Positions 41,536 to 49,911 of a stretch of DNA of 57,576 bases are shown here, one piece after another (the first letter of the stretch is position 1; every line of letters starts with the position of its first letter). Location of the stretch: NCBI GenBank assembly GCA_949297015.1, contig CASFRF010000010.1:1-57576 (forward strand), written 5' to 3'. The notes under the pieces were generated by a model, which saw nothing but the letters and a program-made list of their open reading frames with translations, did not search any database and was not told the DNA's origin. The stretch comes from an uncultured bacterium. Its GTDB lineage: Bacteria > Verrucomicrobiota > Lentisphaeria > Victivallales > Victivallaceae. Both the position numbers and the translations under genes were made by a program.

Positions 41536-42828
41536 ATGTCCGAAGAGTTGACCTTTTTCCAGAACTGCTGGCGGCAGCTGCACGATCTGCTGGCGCCCTA
41601 CCCCTGGGCCTACACCGCGCTGGCGGCGCTGGCCCTGATTCTGGCGGCGCTGATAGTGAACCTGCTGACCCGGAAACTGCTGCTGCGCGGCGTGAACCAT
41701 CTGCTGCGGGCCCTGCCGCTGGGCAGCGAGGAGGACCGGGCCTTTGAACTGGCGGTCATCCGCCGTCTGGCCTACGTCGTTCCCACCTTGGTGCTGGCCG
41801 TCGGCGCGGTCTGGATTCCCCGGCTGCCGGCGGGTCTGGTGGCCGGGATCCGCAGTCTCTGCGGCGCGGCGGTGGTGGTGCTGGCGGCGCTGACTTTGTT
41901 CAAGGTGCTGGACTGGGTCGAATTCGCCTACCGGCGCCGCCCCGACGCGGCGGACAAGCCGATCAAGGGCTATTTGCAGTTGCTGAAAATCTTCATCACC
42001 GTGGCGGCGCTGATTCTGGCGGCGGCGGCGCTGATCAACCGGAGTCCGTGGCTGCTGCTGTCGGGACTGGGCGCGCTGGCGGCGGTGCTGATGTTGATCT
42101 TTCAAGATACGATCCTCTCGCTGGTGGCCAGTCTGCAACTGAGTTCCAACGACATGGTGCGGATCGGCGACTGGATCGAAATGCCGGCTCAGAACGCGGA
42201 CGGCGACGTGATCGAAATCGCCCTGCACACGGTCAAGGTCCGGAACTGGGACAAGACCATCACCACGCTGCCGGTGCGCAAATTGATCACCGATTCCTTC
42301 AAAAACTGGCGGGGCATGAGCGAGTCGGGCGGCCGCCGGATCAAACGCGCGCTCTATCTGGATCAACGCAGCGTGCGCTTCCTCGATGACGACGAAATCC
42401 GGCGGCTGGAGGACTTCGTGCTGCTGAACGATTATCTGGAACGCAAGCGCGGGGAACTGGCCGCCTGGAACGCCCGGCTGCTGCAGCAGGGCGCCAAGCC
42501 GATCAACGAACGGCGGGTGACCAATCTGGGCACCTTCCGGGCCTATGTGGAGCAGTACCTGCGCAATCACGCCGGGGTGAATCAGGAGCTGACGCTGCTG
42601 GTCCGCCAGCTCCAGCCGGGTGCGACCGGGTTGCCGCTGGAGATCTACTGCTTCACCAACGACGTGCGCTGGGCGCCCTACGAGAATATCCAGTCGGATA
42701 TTTTCGACCATTTGCTGGCGATTCTGCCGGTCTTCGATCTGCGGGTCTTCCAGCAGTGCAGCGACACCTCCGGCTTAGTGCTCCCGACTCCGGCGTTGCG
42801 GCCGGTGGAGGCGCCGCAGTCGAACTGA
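41536..42828 (+). CDS. MscS-superfamily mechanosensitive channel, YbdG-like
   Basis: The protein has 430 aa from ATG 41536 with AAAGGAG upstream. It has five hydrophobic helices in the first roughly 190 residues, then the MscS pore/beta-domain block (LLLSGLGALAAVLMLIFQDTILSLVASLQLSSNDMVRIGDWIEMPAQNADGDVIEIALHTVKVRNWDKTITTLPVRKLITDSFKNWRGMSESGGRRIKR in outline). Conservation of NADGDV, NWDKTITTLP and FKNWRGMSESGGRRIKR is specific for the YbdG/YnaI-like group. The C-terminal cytosolic domain ends near LPVFDLRVFQ. It opens under membrane tension to protect from osmotic downshock. Single-gene transcription unit. Confidence 0.93.
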   Translation: MSEELTFFQNCWRQLHDLLAPYPWAYTALAALALILAALIVNLLTRKLLLRGVNHLLRALPLGSEEDRAFELAVIRRLAYVVPTLVLAVGAVWIPRLPAGLVAGIRSLCGAAVVVLAALTLFKVLDWVEFAYRRRPDAADKPIKGYLQLLKIFITVAALILAAAALINRSPWLLLSGLGALAAVLMLIFQDTILSLVASLQLSSNDMVRIGDWIEMPAQNADGDVIEIALHTVKVRNWDKTITTLPVRKLITDSFKNWRGMSESGGRRIKRALYLDQRSVRFLDDDEIRRLEDFVLLNDYLERKRGELAAWNARLLQQGAKPINERRVTNLGTFRAYVEQYLRNHAGVNQELTLLVRQLQPGATGLPLEIYCFTNDVRWAPYENIQSDIFDHLLAILPVFDLRVFQQCSDTSGLVLPTPALRPVEAPQSN

Positions 42829-42858
42829 GTCCGGAGCGGGAAATTTCCGGAAATCCGC

Positions 42859-42887
42859 TTGGCAAACGACGGAACCGGAGGTATCTT
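42859..42887 (+). promoter_or_regulatory. Promoter of the GH43-like gene
   Basis: TTGGCA (42859-42864), 17 nt, TATCTT (42882-42887). The direct repeat ACCGGAGG flanks the -10 (near 42874 and 42889), and GGTA-TCT-TACC forms a small dyad. Confidence 0.6.
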
Positions 42888-42943
42888 ACCGGAGGATCCG
42901 GCCAGGATCATCGACTCAACCCACATTGCAAAGGATATCCGAT

Positions 42944-44407
42944 ATGGAGAAAATGTACTGCAATCCACTGCCCCTGGAACACTACCAGCAGGGACGAATC
43001 GGCGTAGCGGGTAACGGTCCGCAGAATTTCCGCGAAATGGCGGATCCGGCGCTGCTGGAGTTTGAAGGCAAATACTATCTGTTCCCTTCCGCCGGTATGC
43101 TCTGGTGGTCGGAGGATCTGGTGGACTGGCACTTTCACCCGATCGAACCGTTCGATCCGGGGTATGCGCCGACGGTGATCCGACGCGGCGAATTCATCTA
43201 CTTGTCCAGTTCCTGGGACGGCTCCACCGTCTGGCGCAGCCGCCATCCGCTGGGCCCGTGGGAGGCGCTCGGGGAACCGGGTCGCGACCCGGACGGCAAC
43301 CCCACCCGGCTGCGCGACCGTCACGGCCGGCCGGTCACCTGGGGCGATCCCTGCCTCTTTGTGGACGATGACGGAGCGATGTACTGCTACTGCAATCTGA
43401 TGCGCGCCACCCGTCCGGAGGATCACCACCCCTGGGCCCTCCACCCCGACGAGGGCAGGATCTACGCCGTCCGGTTGGACGATGAGGATCCCTCTTGCTT
43501 CGCCTCCGATCCAGTTCTGGCGCTGGAACTCGATCCGGAACTGGTCTGGCAGCGCGGCGGCGAGGCCAACCAGCTGCGTCGCTTCCGGGTGCTCGAAGGT
43601 GCCCATCTGAACAAGATTCAGGGCCGCTACTACCTGCAGTACAGCGTCAACGGCACGGAGTACCGCAACTATGCGGTCGGCTGCGCGGTCGGCGATTCTC
43701 CGCTCGGTCCCTTCCGCAACCAGCGGCGCAATCCGATTCTGATCCACCGTCACGGTCTGATCAACGGCACCGCGCACCACTCCATCACCGCCGGTCCCGA
43801 CGGCGATTTGTGGTGCGTCTACACCGTGCTGTTCGGCAACCACCACGGCTTCGACCGCCGGATCGGCATGGATCCGGCCGGACTGGATGAGAACGGTGAG
43901 CTGTTCGTCAACGGCCCCACCGAAACGCCGCAGTGGGCTCCGGGACTCCGCCGCCACCCCGAGCGGGGCAACGACGCCGGTTTGCTGCCGCTGAGCATCA
44001 ACTGCCCGGTCCGGGCCGACGCCGCCGCGCCGGGCCGCGACGCCCGTTACGCGGTAGACCAGAATATCCGCACCTGGTTTCAGGCGCCCGCTCCGGACAC
44101 CCCGGCCATGCTGGAGCTGAATCTGCTCGATGAATTTCAGGTTCAGGCCGCCCGGCTGATCTTTGCCGACGCCGGGCTGGACTACGGCGCCGGCCGGGTT
44201 CCCGGCCCCTATCGCTGGCGTTTGTCCGGTTCAACCGATGCGAAAAACTGGGAGCTTTTGTATGACGCCTCCGACAATCGTCGCGAGCAGCACATCAACT
44301 TCGTCCAGTTCGAGCCCCGGACGGCGCGCTGGATCCGGCTGGAAATCCTGGCCGTGCCGCCGGGCTTCTCCGCGGCCGTGCAGGATCTGACCATCTTCGG
44401 TCGGTAG
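42944..44407 (+). CDS. GH43-family-like glycosidase with C-terminal F5/8-type (CBM32-like) domain, cytosolic
   Basis: The protein has 487 aa from ATG 42944 (AAAGGA 8 nt upstream). The first 345 residues look like a five-bladed propeller: REMADPALLEFEGKYYLFPS (with the Asp expected as general base), WSEDLVDWHFHP, PTVIRRGEFIYLSSSW, WGDPCLFVDDDGAMYCYC, EGAHLNKIQGRYYLQYS (Glu in the acid position) and GTAHHSITAGPDGDLWCVYTV. The last 125 residues (VDQNIRTWFQAPAPDTPAMLELNLLDEFQVQAARLIF ... RTARWIRLEIL) form a discoidin/F5-8C beta-sandwich. GH43 enzymes cleave arabinose- or xylose-containing oligosaccharides. No signal peptide is present, so it would act on imported oligosaccharides. It is monocistronic. 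Confidence 0.82.
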   Translation: MEKMYCNPLPLEHYQQGRIGVAGNGPQNFREMADPALLEFEGKYYLFPSAGMLWWSEDLVDWHFHPIEPFDPGYAPTVIRRGEFIYLSSSWDGSTVWRSRHPLGPWEALGEPGRDPDGNPTRLRDRHGRPVTWGDPCLFVDDDGAMYCYCNLMRATRPEDHHPWALHPDEGRIYAVRLDDEDPSCFASDPVLALELDPELVWQRGGEANQLRRFRVLEGAHLNKIQGRYYLQYSVNGTEYRNYAVGCAVGDSPLGPFRNQRRNPILIHRHGLINGTAHHSITAGPDGDLWCVYTVLFGNHHGFDRRIGMDPAGLDENGELFVNGPTETPQWAPGLRRHPERGNDAGLLPLSINCPVRADAAAPGRDARYAVDQNIRTWFQAPAPDTPAMLELNLLDEFQVQAARLIFADAGLDYGAGRVPGPYRWRLSGSTDAKNWELLYDASDNRREQHINFVQFEPRTARWIRLEILAVPPGFSAAVQDLTIFGR

Positions 44408-44411
44408 AACC

Positions 44412-45059
44412 CTACCCGAAGCGCCGGTCGAGCTCGGTCAGCAGCGCGGCGGCGGTATGCGTTTCGCCCGGCAGCGCCAGCAGCCGGACCCACTCCGGCT
44501 CCAGCGCCACGGTGATCCCCACCGCCCGCGCGATCAGCTCCCGGAACCGTCCGGCGCGCTCCGGCCGGGCGGCGCGGGCGGTCAGGAACCAGTCCAGATC
44601 CAGATCCAGCCAGAACGGCTCCTCCCGCCATGCCCACGTCGCGCGGGCCAGCTGCCGGTCCAGGAAATCATCCTCCAGCACCCGGTCGGCCAATTCCCGC
44701 ACGCCGGGCGCGGCGTTCAGAATCGCCTGCTCCTCCGGCCAGGCCGGGTCCCGGATCACCGTCAGCCGGGGATGGATCGATGAAAGCGGTTCGACCTGCG
44801 CCAGAATGGCCGCCCCGCCGATGAAGTCGTTCCGGACCGCGCAATCGAAGTGCTGATCGTGGCGGAGTTGCCGCACCGCCCGGACCACCGCCGCCGGGTC
44901 GGTGAAAGCTACCGGGCCGACGGGGGCGGGCAGCACATCGGTATGGTGATCGAACGAAATTACCCGGAACGGGTGCGCTCTGCGACTTCGCGCCGCCGCC
45001 CAGCAGGGGAGAACTTCGTGGTGATTGCGCACCACCACGCGCTCGCACCAGCGGGCCAC
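44412..45059 (-). CDS. UPF0489-family protein
   Basis: The protein has 215 aa. ISFDHHTD near residue 34 and FWLDLDLDWF near 148 match the conserved acidic/His motifs of UPF0489 (human C5orf22 relatives), a family whose motifs recall arginase/deacetylase-type metal sites. VRNDFIGGAAI lies between. The function is undefined in the literature known to me. It is the last gene of the ten-gene minus-strand operon, starting 4 nt after the lipoprotein stop. Confidence 0.78.
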   Translation of the reverse strand: MARWCERVVVRNHHEVLPCWAAARSRRAHPFRVISFDHHTDVLPAPVGPVAFTDPAAVVRAVRQLRHDQHFDCAVRNDFIGGAAILAQVEPLSSIHPRLTVIRDPAWPEEQAILNAAPGVRELADRVLEDDFLDRQLARATWAWREEPFWLDLDLDWFLTARAARPERAGRFRELIARAVGITVALEPEWVRLLALPGETHTAAALLTELDRRFG

Positions 45060-45063
45060 GGCC

Positions 45064-45591
45064 CTACTCTTCCACTTCGGTGGCGCGAGCCTTCATCAGC
45101 TGCTCAAAACGCTCGCGTTTCATCAGGAAACGGGCCTGAAGCTGCAATTCATAGACATCGCGTACCGAACCGACCACCGTCACCGGCTGTCCGAAGGAAT
45201 CGGTGTACAAATAGGAGCCGTCAGGAGCCAGACTGGTCCGATCCCGCGAGTTCTCGAACTGCGCCTGCGCCGCAGGGGAGAGCTCCGGAGTGGCTCCCAC
45301 CACCACCTTGCGGGCGCTGGCCAGCACAATGGCGTCGGCGCCGACGGCACGGGCCTTTTCGATCAGATCTTCGCGCAGGTCGAACCAGCGGGAACCGTCC
45401 GGAGCCGTCAACGTGGCCTTGCCGATGGTCTGGTAGGTGTTTTCGGGGACCGCCTTGGCCGTCTCGTAGACCGGAATGAAGGTATCCTCCGGCAACGGTT
45501 CAAAGCGCTGTCCCACATAGTCGATGTTGACGCAACCGGTCATCAGTGTCAGGATCAATCCTCCCACTCCCAGCCACTTGAATCTGCTCAT
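45064..45591 (-). CDS. Lipoprotein of unknown function
   Basis: The protein has 175 aa. The lipobox LMTGC places the acylated Cys at about residue 20. The mature domain reads YVGQRFEPLPEDTFIPVYE ... YQTIGKATLTAPDGSRW ... DLREDLIEKARAVGADAIVLASARKVV, an alpha/beta pattern reminiscent of small YbjQ/DUF4156-type envelope proteins where a GADAI segment follows a helix. The C-terminal half is predicted helical (LQARFLMKRERFEQLMKARA). Its start overlaps the stop of the DUF21/CBS gene by 4 nt. Assignment beyond lipoprotein is not secure. Confidence 0.72.
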   Translation of the reverse strand: MSRFKWLGVGGLILTLMTGCVNIDYVGQRFEPLPEDTFIPVYETAKAVPENTYQTIGKATLTAPDGSRWFDLREDLIEKARAVGADAIVLASARKVVVGATPELSPAAQAQFENSRDRTSLAPDGSYLYTDSFGQPVTVVGSVRDVYELQLQARFLMKRERFEQLMKARATEVEE

Positions 45592-46844
45592 ACGTTGTCC
45601 ACCCGTTTGAGATTAAATTCCAGAACCCGGCCGCGCCGGACCTTCCGCACATAAAATTCGACGTTTTCGTAACGGAACACATCACCGGGCCGGGGGCGAT
45701 GCCCGAGCTCGCGCGCGCACCACACCGCCACCGGCTCCATTCGTTTGGGCAAATCCAGCTTGGTCTCCCGCCCCAGCAAAGTCATCGGAATGCCGCCGCC
45801 GATCACCCAGAAGCCGTCGCTGGGCGAATAGAAGGTCCGCGGCAGCGGATCGAACTCGTCGTCCAGATCGCCCATCAGTTCCTCGACAATGTCCTCCATG
45901 GTGACCAGTCCGAGCGTTTTTCCATCCTCATCACGCACGATCGTCATGTGGCAATGCTGAGAGGCGAAACGCTCCAGCAGGTCCGCGGCCGTGGCGTCCG
46001 GTTCGGCAAATCCGATCGGCCGCACGATGTCCAAGAGCCGCGTCCGCTCCGGGCTGGCCTGACAGGTCGCCACCAGCTCCTTGAAGTTCACATACCCGAC
46101 CACCTCGTTCCGATCCTGATTCTCACAGACCGGATACCGGGTGTGGAAATCCACCGCCGTCGCCTTCAGCGCCTCGGCCATGGTCTGACTGGTGGAGAGG
46201 AACGAGATGTTCTCCGCCGGCAGCATGATCATCCGCGCCGTCCGCTCCGACAACCGCGGCACCGCCCGGATGATCCGCTCCTGCCGCGAGGAGATCAGCT
46301 GCGAACTGCGGGCCACCGCCGCCAGCGCGTTGATCTCCTGCGCGGTCGAGGGTCCCTTCTCCTTGAGCCGGGGGGCGAAAGGCCGGTTGATCAGCCGGGA
46401 AATTTTGACCAGCGGCGAGAGCAGCCAGACCAGAAACTGCAACGGCAACGCCGCCACCCGCAGGATCGAGCGGTTGAACCGGACGCCGATGGTCTTGGGC
46501 AGAATCTCGCCGTACTGCACAATCAACAGCGTGAAGACCACCGAGAACAACCACACCCAGCTGCCGAAGATCGCTCCGGCCATCACCCCGGCCACCGTCG
46601 CGCCGATGGTGTTGGCCGCCGTGTTGACGATCAGAATCACCGCGATCGGCTGATCGATGTTCTGTTTCAGCTGGCGACAGCTCTCCCAGATCCGGGCATT
46701 GTGCTGTCGCAGATTGGCCAACTGGCTCGGCGTCAGACTCAGCAGCGCCGCTTCGACCATGGAGCAGCAGCAGGAAACTCCGAGCGCCACCCCCATACAG
46801 ATGAGCAGATAAATGACTTCCCAGAACAATATGTCGTCGTTCAA
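45588..46844 (-). CDS. DUF21/CNNM-CBS-CorC-type membrane transporter
   Basis: The protein has 418 aa starting at a TTG that overlaps the upstream stop (TTGA); no ATG lies at a sensible place, so translation probably depends on coupling. It has an N-terminal DUF21 membrane domain (about 1-180; four hydrophobic helices, CSMVEAALLSLTPSQL, VNTAANTIGATVAG, VQYGEILPKTIGVR), a paired CBS domain (about 200-330, with TIVRDEDGKTLGLVTMEDIVEELMGDLDDEFD) and a C-terminal CorC/HlyC domain (FWVIGGGIPMTLLGR...). The family includes Mg2+ and Na+-linked CNNM/CorC transporters. Co-operon metal ATPase and SPFH genes are consistent with ion homeostasis. Confidence 0.88.
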   Translation of the reverse strand: MNDDILFWEVIYLLICMGVALGVSCCCSMVEAALLSLTPSQLANLRQHNARIWESCRQLKQNIDQPIAVILIVNTAANTIGATVAGVMAGAIFGSWVWLFSVVFTLLIVQYGEILPKTIGVRFNRSILRVAALPLQFLVWLLSPLVKISRLINRPFAPRLKEKGPSTAQEINALAAVARSSQLISSRQERIIRAVPRLSERTARMIMLPAENISFLSTSQTMAEALKATAVDFHTRYPVCENQDRNEVVGYVNFKELVATCQASPERTRLLDIVRPIGFAEPDATAADLLERFASQHCHMTIVRDEDGKTLGLVTMEDIVEELMGDLDDEFDPLPRTFYSPSDGFWVIGGGIPMTLLGRETKLDLPKRMEPVAVWCARELGHRPRPGDVFRYENVEFYVRKVRRGRVLEFNLKRVDNV

Positions 46845-48478
46845 TTGCGCCCCGGCACTCCGGGCAGCGTCAAACCGCCCGGCTTCCCCGTCTCCTGTTT
46901 CAGTTCGGGCATCTCCTCCGCCAACTTGGCGCGCAGAATCATCACCATCGTCGGAGTGAACGCTCCGTTGAGGCAATTTTCCACCACCGTCCGCTTGATC
47001 TCGGCGTAGGGTGCCAATCCGACCCGTTGTTGAATGTCGGCGTTCTCCTGCTGATATTTGTTGTAAATGAAGCGGGCGATCCGCTCATTGGCCAGCGCCG
47101 CATCCTCGTCGCCGTAAACCAGATAGTAGAGACTCTGGAATATCAGCCCCGAAATGATGCTGTTGGCCTTCTTGACCGTGGCGTCGCGGACATCCTCGGC
47201 CCACCGGTTCAGCACGAACTCCTCCATCGATTCCCGATAACTACCCGGCTCCTCCTTGCGCAACTCCTGGTAATACTCCTCCGCCTTGGAGAAGCGCCCG
47301 TAGTTGAACAAGATGGTCACCGCCTCTTTCATGAAATTGATCTTGGCCGAACGGAAGGTCGAATCCTTGTCGTTGGCCTTCCAAGTGTCCTCGTAGGCCT
47401 TCTTGACCGCGTCGATCACGTTCAAATTGGGCACCGCCACCAAGTTGGTGAAATCCTTGTCGTCGATCATCAGCAGCCGACCGCTGCGGAAGGTCTCATA
47501 CAACCCCTGCGTGATCATCCGCTCGCAGTTGAGATCCCGGTGCGACGGCGTCTTCTCCAGCCCCAGCGTGGCCCAGTAGATCGCCTGCGCCTCCGGCGTC
47601 CGCCAGTCGAGATCGCCGTACTTCTCATTGATCTTCTGGATCAACCGCGCATCCAGCTTGAATTTCTTGCGGAGCTCGTCCGCCTGAAACTCCCAGGTCA
47701 GCTTGCGGATCAGCTCCTCGTGCCCGGGCCCCAGCGCCGCCAGCAGCGCGGGCGGCAGTCCGCGGTGCTCCAGATAGGCCGCGAACAGTTCGTCGTAGTT
47801 CTCCAGCTTCGCTTCGGCCATCGCCTTGCGCAGCGGCGAATCGGCCGGATAGGCCGCGTCAAACCCCTTCTCCCCCACCGGCGCGGCGGCCAGCTCCTTC
47901 CAGTCCGGATTGTCCCGCCCCACCACGGCGATGATCTGCGACGCCAGCTGATTCTTGTAGTACAAGTTGGCGTCGTCCAGAATGTTGCCCACCTTGTGCT
48001 GGAAGATCCAGCCCAGCTCCCGGTAGAGCAGCGGATCCTCGGGATTGTAGTCGAGTGCGCGGTCGCGCAGCAGTTTGATTCCCTCGTTGACCCACCGCCA
48101 GCGCTCGGCCGGCGAGGAACAGGTCACCGAAATGTTGTAGGCCATGTTCCAGGCCAGATAGGCGGTGGCGCCGGAGAAGGTCGGCTGCAGATCGACCAGC
48201 CAGCGGGCCAGCTGCACCATTTCAAAGTAGTTGCCCTTCTCCTGCAGCGACCCGGCCCGCAGCCACAGCAGGTCGGCGATCAACCCCCGGAAGCTGCCCA
48301 GCGCCACCGTGGTGAAGGTGACCAGCGCCGGAGCATTCTTGACCTGCCCGGTGTAGCGCAGATGATGCTCCTGAATCTGACGGTCCAGCCGCCGCTCCAC
48401 CAGTCCGACCCCGAGGAGCAGCACCGCCGACACCAGCGCCAGCACAAAATACATGACCAATCTGCGGAATTTGCTCAT
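46841..48478 (-). CDS. Membrane-anchored TPR-like protein, unknown function
   Basis: The protein has 545 aa. One N-terminal transmembrane helix (MSKFRRLVMYFVLALVSAVLLLGVGLVERRL, about 8-28) is followed by a long helical domain outside the membrane. Repeat-like stretches include GLIADLLWLRAGSLQEKGNYFEMVQLARWLVDLQPTFSGATAYLAWNMAYNI and LLYRELGWIFQHKVGNILDDANLYYK, similar to tetratricopeptide helices, and FNYGRFSKAEEYYQELRKEEPG is a clear TPR. The start overlaps the permease stop by 4 nt. The position after an ABC permease suggests an accessory subunit of that exporter; this is inference. Confidence 0.68.
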   Translation of the reverse strand: MSKFRRLVMYFVLALVSAVLLLGVGLVERRLDRQIQEHHLRYTGQVKNAPALVTFTTVALGSFRGLIADLLWLRAGSLQEKGNYFEMVQLARWLVDLQPTFSGATAYLAWNMAYNISVTCSSPAERWRWVNEGIKLLRDRALDYNPEDPLLYRELGWIFQHKVGNILDDANLYYKNQLASQIIAVVGRDNPDWKELAAAPVGEKGFDAAYPADSPLRKAMAEAKLENYDELFAAYLEHRGLPPALLAALGPGHEELIRKLTWEFQADELRKKFKLDARLIQKINEKYGDLDWRTPEAQAIYWATLGLEKTPSHRDLNCERMITQGLYETFRSGRLLMIDDKDFTNLVAVPNLNVIDAVKKAYEDTWKANDKDSTFRSAKINFMKEAVTILFNYGRFSKAEEYYQELRKEEPGSYRESMEEFVLNRWAEDVRDATVKKANSIISGLIFQSLYYLVYGDEDAALANERIARFIYNKYQQENADIQQRVGLAPYAEIKRTVVENCLNGAFTPTMVMILRAKLAEEMPELKQETGKPGGLTLPGVPGRN

Positions 48479-49908
48479 TTCCTCACCACCAGTCCCATTT
48501 CCCGCCGCCGGTAGAGGTAGATCCCCACCAGGAACAGCGGCAGCGCCCGCAGCACGAAGTAGGCGAAGAACAGCCGCCCGATCAGTGAAAACTCCACCAG
48601 CTCACCCCCCGCCAGCAGATCGGTCACGCCGAACTGCTGCACCGGAATCACCACCAGCAGCAACAGTTTTCCGACATAATACCCGATGTAGTCGGCGGCA
48701 TTGCCGAAGAACGTGGTCTCCGCCATGAACGAGGCGAAACTCCCGAACAACAGGTACGAGATCACCACAAAGATCGCCGTCGGCAGCGTCAACACCCCGC
48801 CCGCCGCGCAGCCCAGCCCGGCCAGAATCATCAATTCCAGCGCGATCACCAGCAGCCCGCGATAGTAGTTCTCGGCAAAGCCGCAGACCCGCAGCAGCAG
48901 TTTGGGGCCGTCCTGCGGCTGGAAGTACTGCGTGCCGCCCAGTTCGTCAAAATTCACATAGGCCAGACGCACCTTGCCGTCGGGCCCGACCATCTTCCAC
49001 TCCGGGCTCAGGGTCTTTTCGTGGAACTCGCCGCTCATCAGCTGCTCCGGATAGAGCGACAGATTGTAGACGTTCAGCCGGTAGCCCCGATCCCGGTTCT
49101 GCTCGAACACGTTCGCCGCCGTCTCCGGTTCCGGCTGCGGAATGCCCAACCGCCAGAGTCCGCGCGTCATCCGCTGTCCCTCGGTGGCGACTTTGTCGAT
49201 GTACATCCGGTACCGCAGATAGAGCGGCCTCGTCAGTTCCTGCGGCAAACCGCTGAACACCCAGGTCATCTCCGTCTCCGGCGGCACGCTGGACCAAGCC
49301 GAAAGGATCTCCTTGCGCATGTCGGAAAGCATTTTCTCCTGCGCCTGCGGCGTGGTGTCGACCCGCTGCCCCTCGGCCTCGAGCCGCGCCACCTTGGCGC
49401 GCAGCGCCTCCCGGGCCAGCGTTTCAATGTCGGGCCGGTCGGGCCAGAAGACCCGCCGCCCCACCAGCACTTCGTTCTCCACCCGCGCGCGGTCCTCCGG
49501 GGAGAAGTCCCGCCGGTAGAACTGCGCCAGCACGATTCCGTAGATCACCGTCCCGGCGAACAGCAGCAGCACCAGATGGATCAGCACCACCCCGCACCAC
49601 TTGGCCAGCCAGATTTTCGGCCGCGACACCGGTTTGGTGATCACCATGTGCAGCTGGTAGCTCTCGATGTCGTTGTTCATCACATAGCACCCGAGCCAGA
49701 TCGAGGAGAGCGCCAGCACCGTGGCCACCGCCGAAGAGCTGTACAGCAGCGAAATCCGGATGAACTCCGCCGCCGACCCGTCCCCGGCCGTCACCACGTT
49801 GGGAATCGCGAACACGCAGATCAGCAGCAACCCCAGCAGCAGCTGGAAGATGTGCGACCGGATCGCGTTGCGGATGGTCAGTTTTACGATGGCAAAAAAG
49901 GCTCTCAT
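48475..49908 (-). CDS. ABC-2-type transporter permease
   Basis: The protein has 477 aa. It starts MRAFFAIVKLTIRNAIRSHIFQLLLGLLLI, typical of ABC-2 permeases, with helices near 20-40, 60-80 and 105-130. A large extracytoplasmic or loop region (about 130-345) follows, then a C-terminal set of helices (ALELMILAGLGCAAGGVLTLPTAIFVVISYLLFGSF and LLLVVIPVQQFGVTDL). ESYQLHMVITKPVSRPKIWLAKW is the amphipathic coupling region seen in GldF/NosY-like permeases. It pairs with the ATPase gene 3 nt upstream. The substrate is unknown; the big insertion is uncommon for the group. Confidence 0.85.
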   Translation of the reverse strand: MRAFFAIVKLTIRNAIRSHIFQLLLGLLLICVFAIPNVVTAGDGSAAEFIRISLLYSSSAVATVLALSSIWLGCYVMNNDIESYQLHMVITKPVSRPKIWLAKWCGVVLIHLVLLLFAGTVIYGIVLAQFYRRDFSPEDRARVENEVLVGRRVFWPDRPDIETLAREALRAKVARLEAEGQRVDTTPQAQEKMLSDMRKEILSAWSSVPPETEMTWVFSGLPQELTRPLYLRYRMYIDKVATEGQRMTRGLWRLGIPQPEPETAANVFEQNRDRGYRLNVYNLSLYPEQLMSGEFHEKTLSPEWKMVGPDGKVRLAYVNFDELGGTQYFQPQDGPKLLLRVCGFAENYYRGLLVIALELMILAGLGCAAGGVLTLPTAIFVVISYLLFGSFASFMAETTFFGNAADYIGYYVGKLLLLVVIPVQQFGVTDLLAGGELVEFSLIGRLFFAYFVLRALPLFLVGIYLYRRREMGLVVRK

Positions 49909-49911
49909 CTT

